Source of the DNA: an uncultured Candidatus Poseidoniales archaeon
Lineage (GTDB): Archaea > Thermoplasmatota > Poseidoniia > Poseidoniales > Poseidoniaceae
Assembly: GCA_902520595.1 (NCBI GenBank)
Contig: CABYOM010000004.1
Location: 1-59,047, forward strand
DNA length: 59,047 nucleotides
Reading direction: 5' to 3'
The notes under the pieces are model-generated. The model had not been told where the DNA came from and ran no database searches. It saw only the letters and a list, made by a program, of their open reading frames with translations. The position numbers were made by a program, and so were the translations under genes. Each line of letters begins with the position of its first letter. Positions within the stretch are counted from its first letter, which is position 1. This document shows, piece after piece, positions 54,106 to 59,047 of this stretch.

Positions 54106-57100
54106 TCATTTGAGGCGCTTGCCGCCGATTCTTAATTCAGTTTGCAATGGCATTTGATGCTCCCAAGCAAATTCTTTGACGATTCGCCAAGCTTTTTCAG
54201 ATCCTTCGTAATCTTTCACCTCAATTATGTTGTTGCGCGTATTGGCTTTGAAGGCAGCTACAGGTTCCGCATTCTTGAACACCAAATATGCAGAACCAAA
54301 TCCGAATCTTTCTTTCAAGATGTCTGAAAAGTAAGGAGCAATTGGGTCACTGGGAGGAAGAACGAAATCACGTATCGGTGGGATTTCTTGGGCTTCCTCA
54401 AGTAAATTTTTACGACCCCAGCACACTTGGTCAAGGTCTTCGATGAGGAAACCTTTGACCAAAGTTCCATCTTCTTCAAATGAGGTGAGTACAGATTTAA
54501 TTTCCTCTGGCTTAAATGGAGTTCCTGCAAGACGGAGAATTTGTTTGAGCGTGATGACTGGATATTCTTTGACGAGGTTTCTTAGGTATTCACGCCGCAA
54601 CTCAATTCGATCGAGGTCTTTCGATACTTTCACGGTACGAAATCCGCCTCTAAAGTCTTGAACGATGTGACCAGTTCGAACCAATGGTTGAATCAGTTTC
54701 CTAAATTCCGACTGGGTTAACGCATGACGCTCTTTGAACAAGTTGGGGTCAGAATTCCCGCTAAAGAATTCGATAATATCCCAGAGTTCGTCCTCATGAG
54801 GTTCTCCACGAATCGCAAGAAGATTTTGGAAATGCTCGTAGGTCGACCAAACTTGATGTCCTCGAAGATTTACACCTTGATGCAAACGATTTGCACTGGC
54901 CATACTTTTGAGGTCGACCCGATAAAGTTCACATCTGCCTCTCAACGCAAAATCATCACGTATTTCATCGACCTTTCTCACTGCTGCACTTTCATGCTCA
55001 TGACGAGTTTTTTGATGCAAATGATGACGATAGAAAAGGGCCCTTTCTGCAATTTCTCTTGGTTGAGGGTCCACAACTCCGCCCCGAATCATTCGCTCCC
55101 CTGCCATCTTGAAGCCAATCGATTCAAGTGCAGAACGCGTCTTTTCATCCATATCAGTAACAGGTTCGCTGTTGAAATTCGACATCACTGCAACATCGAC
55201 TAATTGGTCAGCGTGATTTTCGAGAAGCAATTCAAAGGCAGAACAGAATTCTTCAAGATAAGCAGTCGGGACGTGTAAATCTTTGATGACCAAGTAATCA
55301 TTTACTTTGAACATCAGCACTTTGCCGATAGGGTCAATTCCCTTGAACACTGGAAGGTACCATCCTCGGTCGAGAACACTTCGAACTTCCCAAATGAATC
55401 GAGAAACATAAGGGTCGGACTGTGTGAGAATTCGCATTTTCCGGTCTTCTCTGCGAGGACGCTGGAGTAACTGGACTTCTTCGGGCATACAGTAGAATGC
55501 CTCAGGATCAGGAACCAAAGCCATGACTTTCGCAATGCGGCCATCTTTCTCAAGATTCATCAAAGCAACAGTGAGCTCCTCGAAAGAGCGAGAAACATAG
55601 AAACGCAAAGTGCTGCCCTTTACTGGACCCATTCGACGAATTATTTCAACCAAAGCACTCTCGAAATCAAGTGCATCGTAAACGTCGTGGACTCTGTGGA
55701 AAAGTGACAGCCGCCGCCTTCGACCTGAAACATCTTCAAATTGTTTAACAACCAACATTTGCCGTTCGAGGTTGGACATGGCATATTTGATGTCGCGCTG
55801 AAGCGCACGATGCTCATCTCCTTTCGGGAAATCTTGTAATATTTCTTGACGCGTGAGATTTTCACCGATTGGAATACGACGCAGGAGTTCTTCCTCCATT
55901 GGGCCAATCCACGGTTCAGGTTTCAAGCCGAGGAGCATAGGAATAGTGTCCTTGTTGGTATACCCCATCCGGTTGTGCAAGAGCCGACCCATAATGACAT
56001 CAGAATCCAACTGCATGTCCTGCCAATCTTTGAAGCGGAAATCTTTGACTCGATACAAAAGTTCCTGCTGTTTCTGGAAAAGAACGTGTGAGTCAAATGC
56101 AGTGAATCCGTCATTGTATTGTTTGAAGGTCTTGTCGAGAACGAGATTTTGAACCCATCTGTATTCGACAACTTCTTCAGCCCCATCAATCAATCGATGC
56201 TCGTCAATCTTGAGAATATATTCTGCGTCATCTGTTTGTTTATAGAATCCTACAGACAAAACATTGCGTGTTTCAAGTTCGAGTAAAATTCGATCAACCA
56301 TCTTTCGAGGGAACGGTAATCGATCGCTGAGAACATCGCCAGTTTGGGGCCCTTCACTACCGAGCATTTCAATAATTTTCACACGCAACGCTTCGTGAGG
56401 GTCACCGAGTTCTTTATCCTCCCAAGCAGTCGGAACCCTTCCATCAAATTCCGTTGCGACACGGTAAGAAATCCCACTGATGTGAAGCTCGCGTAAGTCA
56501 TCGACTTCACCACCACCATTCATGGAAAGACAACCGAGCGTTCCGTGAATTTCTGCCATGAATGTGCTGAACCACTTCCCGTCCAATTCTGGAGCACCGG
56601 TTCCATCGATTTTGGTAATTTTACCATCTTGGCAGAGAATTTCGACCCATTCTCGAAGCACCTCCATTTCAATGCCTTTGAGTTTCTCGCTATACAACGG
56701 GTTTTGAAAAGAAGAATCTAATCCACCTCCATGAGACATCAGAGTGAATAATTGTTCAGCATCTTTCGGAATGGGTGCTTTATCAAGATAGAATCTTGAC
56801 AATTGCTCTGGAGATAATTCTGTTGCTAGACTACGAGTTCCCAGGAGTCTCTGAAGAACTGCAGGATCAATGTCTTTTACCAAGAAGGCGCGAGTCTTCA
56901 TAGCCATTAAATCTTCAAATGCCGACATGAAAAGCGACATTCCAAGTCGAGAAGGAACGGTCACTTTGTTATGGACAATACGAGCATCACCCGTCAGGCA
57001 GAGGCTCAAAAACTGCTGGAGACTCTTCATGTCGATATCGCCAAACATGATTTCATTTTTTGCCTCTCTCATCAACAGACTGTCATCGATTGTTCGATGT

Positions 57101-58431
57101 TTGTTCAATAACGCATCAGCACGTTGCTGGAACTGTTGTGGGCTGACTTCATCTGATCCAATCCGTTTTGGTATAATCATCGAGCGACCTGAAACCTCTC
57201 TGAATCTTTTGGCAAAAATTTGAGTGTTTACGATATACCGCTCAATGACTTCAGTGTAATCGTTATCCCTAAACGCTTGATACATCTGCCCGGGGTCGAC
57301 TTCTTCGGAGGTTCGAATCAAAAGACCATTTTCATCGAATGACAATTCAATAACCGATATATTGTTTGATTCCGCTAGACCGGCCATAAAATATCCGAGA
57401 GCGGTATTGAAGCCTCTTCCTCTGCATGTGGTAATCATATATGTTGGATGGCCCCCTGAGACGACTTGCTCAACCAAGATTCGATTTGGGTCTGGGACCT
57501 GGAAAGAATCGATGGAATGCTCTTCTAAATGTCGGGCGATTGCATTCGCTACATCTGAAGAAAGTCCGTACGCATCACGAAGTAAGATTCGAGGATCTTG
57601 TTCGCGACGCAGGGCAACAATGCAGTGGCCTATGAGATTGAGTAACGCATTGGAGAGTTCACGTGAACGTGAACGAGCCTCTCCAGACCACGAAGGAACC
57701 GTTGGTCGATGCCCAGTGACTGAGGCGACATTTACGCGTGTACCTTGAATGTTGGTGACCCTGTAGGTTGAACCACCAAGTAAAATCACGTCACCTCCGC
57801 GAAGATTGGAAACGAAGGAACCTGAAAGCTGTCCGAGAATTGAACCTTCAGCGTTGAAAACAAGGTAGGAATTATCTGGAGCAATCGTTCCAATATTTTG
57901 GTAATAAATCATACGAGCATAACCACGCTTTCCATAGATGTTCTCTTCCCAGTCAATCCAGATACGTCGCTCGTCTTCAAGCATGTCCAGAACTTCAATG
58001 AAATCATCATATTCGAAATTACGGTATGACCAAGCATTAACAATAACTTCGTACGCTTCATCAATATCAATATCGTTGATGATGACCAAGCCAATCATAA
58101 ATTGTGCAACGACATCTAAACAATTTTCTGGGAAATCAAGTCGATCCATATCACCAGTTTGGATTGCCGATTGCAATGCAGCGAGTTCGATGAGGTCATC
58201 AACACTCGATGGTAAAAATCGGGCGCGAGGAATCCCGCCTACATGGTGACCTGCTCGACCAATTCTTTGAAGAGCAGTTGCAATATCACCGGGGCTACCA
58301 ATCTGTAAAACCAAGTCAACAGAACCAATGTCTATACCCATTTCTAGAGATGAGGATGTGACAACTGCACGAAGGTGTCCATGTTTCAATTTCTTTTCAA
58401 CATCAGCCGTGTAATCAATATTTACCATCAT
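54106..58431 (-). CDS. Lhr-type helicase, C-terminal part only (split gene)
   Basis: The 1,441 residues begin inside RecA domain 2 of an Lhr-family helicase. After only ~10 residues comes VEKKLKHGHLRAVVTSSSLE, then motif V (SSLEMGIDIG, 27-36) and motif VI (ALQRIGRAGHHVGG, 53-66). The long Lhr core and C-terminal extension follow, including GGDVILLGGSTYRVTNI, SGEARSRSRELS and RGRGFNTALGYF. Motifs Q, I, Ia, II, III and IV are missing. A TGA lies directly before the start codon, so the ORF cannot extend. The missing N-terminal part is encoded divergently from 58609. The protein alone has no Walker A, so activity would need the other half. Confidence 0.85.
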   Translation of the reverse strand: MMVNIDYTADVEKKLKHGHLRAVVTSSSLEMGIDIGSVDLVLQIGSPGDIATALQRIGRAGHHVGGIPRARFLPSSVDDLIELAALQSAIQTGDMDRLDFPENCLDVVAQFMIGLVIINDIDIDEAYEVIVNAWSYRNFEYDDFIEVLDMLEDERRIWIDWEENIYGKRGYARMIYYQNIGTIAPDNSYLVFNAEGSILGQLSGSFVSNLRGGDVILLGGSTYRVTNIQGTRVNVASVTGHRPTVPSWSGEARSRSRELSNALLNLIGHCIVALRREQDPRILLRDAYGLSSDVANAIARHLEEHSIDSFQVPDPNRILVEQVVSGGHPTYMITTCRGRGFNTALGYFMAGLAESNNISVIELSFDENGLLIRTSEEVDPGQMYQAFRDNDYTEVIERYIVNTQIFAKRFREVSGRSMIIPKRIGSDEVSPQQFQQRADALLNKHRTIDDSLLMREAKNEIMFGDIDMKSLQQFLSLCLTGDARIVHNKVTVPSRLGMSLFMSAFEDLMAMKTRAFLVKDIDPAVLQRLLGTRSLATELSPEQLSRFYLDKAPIPKDAEQLFTLMSHGGGLDSSFQNPLYSEKLKGIEMEVLREWVEILCQDGKITKIDGTGAPELDGKWFSTFMAEIHGTLGCLSMNGGGEVDDLRELHISGISYRVATEFDGRVPTAWEDKELGDPHEALRVKIIEMLGSEGPQTGDVLSDRLPFPRKMVDRILLELETRNVLSVGFYKQTDDAEYILKIDEHRLIDGAEEVVEYRWVQNLVLDKTFKQYNDGFTAFDSHVLFQKQQELLYRVKDFRFKDWQDMQLDSDVIMGRLLHNRMGYTNKDTIPMLLGLKPEPWIGPMEEELLRRIPIGENLTRQEILQDFPKGDEHRALQRDIKYAMSNLERQMLVVKQFEDVSGRRRRLSLFHRVHDVYDALDFESALVEIIRRMGPVKGSTLRFYVSRSFEELTVALMNLEKDGRIAKVMALVPDPEAFYCMPEEVQLLQRPRREDRKMRILTQSDPYVSRFIWEVRSVLDRGWYLPVFKGIDPIGKVLMFKVNDYLVIKDLHVPTAYLEEFCSAFELLLENHADQLVDVAVMSNFNSEPVTDMDEKTRSALESIGFKMAGERMIRGGVVDPQPREIAERALFYRHHLHQKTRHEHESAAVRKVDEIRDDFALRGRCELYRVDLKSMASANRLHQGVNLRGHQVWSTYEHFQNLLAIRGEPHEDELWDIIEFFSGNSDPNLFKERHALTQSEFRKLIQPLVRTGHIVQDFRGGFRTVKVSKDLDRIELRREYLRNLVKEYPVITLKQILRLAGTPFKPEEIKSVLTSFEEDGTLVKGFLIEDLDQVCWGRKNLLEEAQEIPPIRDFVLPPSDPIAPYFSDILKERFGFGSAYLVFKNAEPVAAFKANTRNNIIEVKDYEGSEKAWRIVKEFAWEHQMPLQTELRIGGKRLK

Positions 58432-58608
58432 TCATTTTGTTTGAGTGCAAAATAGAATCAAACGGGCATTTATGTTGACAACATTTTTTCTCTTTTCTAC
58501 GATTTCGGTAGATTTTTCACCTCTACAGTAAGAGTTTTGTTAAATTGAAAAAACGATACATTGATTTACTCGTAGCATCCGATGTGCGAACACGGGTGTG
58601 AAAAATAA
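58432..58608. promoter_or_regulatory. Divergent intergenic region between the two Lhr halves
   Basis: The 177-base AT-rich gap separates the start codons of the two helicase halves and must hold both promoters. It contains the inverted repeat ATGTTG-A-CAACAT (58472-58484), about 40 bases upstream of the minus-strand start, a possible operator. I see no convincing TATA box for either side. Confidence 0.4.
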
Positions 58609-59047
58609 ATGGCAGATATTCACTACTTAGAGAATCCTCTTGAGACAGAGGAACTCTTGGAGTTATTATGTCCACCCGTTCGCAACTGGTTCAAAGATAA
58701 ATTTCCTGATTTTACCGACCCGCAAAAATTAGCAATTCCAGCCATAATGGAACAAGAGCATTTGCTGCTTTGTTCACCAACAGGTTCTGGAAAAACGCTC
58801 ACAGCATTCCTCTCGATAATTGATCAACTCGTCCGTCGAGCATTAGATAATAAATTGGATAAACGCGTATACTGTGTTTACATCTCGCCAATCAAAGCCC
58901 TTGCAAACGACATTGAGCGCAATTTAATCGGTCCATTGACAGAAATTTCAGAATCGTATTTACCGAGTCGAGCACAAGAGATTAAAGTCGGCCTTCGAAC
59001 TGGAGATACGCCCCAGTCAGAGCGTCAAAAGATGCTTCGCAATCCCC
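58609..59047 (+). CDS. Lhr-type helicase, N-terminal part (3' end outside window)
   Basis: The ORF starts at ATG 58609 and is open to the window edge (146 codons), so the ORF track omits it. It encodes RecA domain 1 of an Lhr-type SF2 helicase: a Q-motif region (FPDFTDPQKLAIPAI), Walker A CSPTGSGKTLTAFL (55-68; GSGKT 59-63), motif Ia YISPIKALANDI (91-102) and VGLRTGDTPQSERQKML. These are exactly the motifs missing from the minus-strand gene at 54106-58431. Whether it stops near motif IV or continues as a full-length second Lhr cannot be seen here. The window end prevents a final answer. Confidence 0.82.
   Translation, partial: MADIHYLENPLETEELLELLCPPVRNWFKDKFPDFTDPQKLAIPAIMEQEHLLLCSPTGSGKTLTAFLSIIDQLVRRALDNKLDKRVYCVYISPIKALANDIERNLIGPLTEISESYLPSRAQEIKVGLRTGDTPQSERQKMLRNP

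Overview
The window reads as a piece of an archaeal chromosome, most likely a marine Euryarchaeota/Thermoplasmatota lineage of the Marine Group II (Poseidoniales) type. This placement is inference from gene content: an archaeal S12-S7-EF-2 cluster, the exosome superoperon (proteasome alpha, SBDS, Rrp4, Rrp41, Rrp42, L37Ae, Pcc1, prefoldin beta), TiaS, Dph6, an archaeal ProRS, archaeal isoprenoid enzymes, an archaeosortase, and very large lectin/TSP3 surface proteins with one C-terminal membrane anchor. Genes are tightly packed with many ATGA-type overlaps. I saw no rRNA, tRNA, CRISPR array or transposase.

Layout. 1-2.1 kb: 3' part of a surface beta-propeller protein. 2.1-4.1 kb: two futalosine-pathway menaquinone genes (mqnA, mqnE). 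4.2-9.2 kb: a P2-type Ca-ATPase and an OPT transporter, divergent. 9.3-14.7 kb: split transketolase, MazG-like pyrophosphohydrolase, transaldolase, two small membrane proteins and ProRS. 14.7-21.7 kb: an accessory stretch of membrane proteins (an EF-hand sensor-like protein, several unrecognised small membrane proteins, an EamA transporter). Its intergenic gaps hold a dispersed palindromic repeat family. 21.7-23.9 kb: a MamK-like actin and a double zinc-ribbon protein. 23.9-29.9 kb: thiolase plus DUF35 partner, KptA, isopentenyl phosphate kinase and an IPP isomerase-GGPP synthase fusion. 29.9-33.8 kb: MOSC protein, EF-2, S7, S12. 34.0-36.7 kb: UbiD-family decarboxylase, TPR protein, Nudix hydrolase. 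36.7-43.5 kb: the exosome/proteasome superoperon with a DHH phosphoesterase and a TPR protein at its tail. 43.7-49.4 kb: Dph6, PurB, small membrane proteins, a RecA-like protein with a degenerate P-loop, TiaS and a HAD phosphatase. 49.5-54.0 kb: archaeosortase and a 1.2-kaa lectin-like surface protein. 54.1-59.0 kb: an Lhr-type helicase cut into two divergently transcribed halves.

How the genes fit together. Several steps of archaeal lipid synthesis are present (thiolase, a UbiD protein that fits anhydromevalonate-phosphate decarboxylase, IPK, Idi-GGPPS). Translation and RNA turnover dominate 30-49 kb; EF-2 keeps the diphthamide histidine and Dph6 is encoded nearby. The archaeosortase and two anchored Ca-binding surface proteins point to an elaborate cell surface.

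The strongest candidates for something new are the head-to-head split Lhr helicase, the MamK-like actin with its zinc-ribbon neighbour, the Idi-GGPPS fusion beside IPK, and the repeat family around a duplicated small membrane protein gene.
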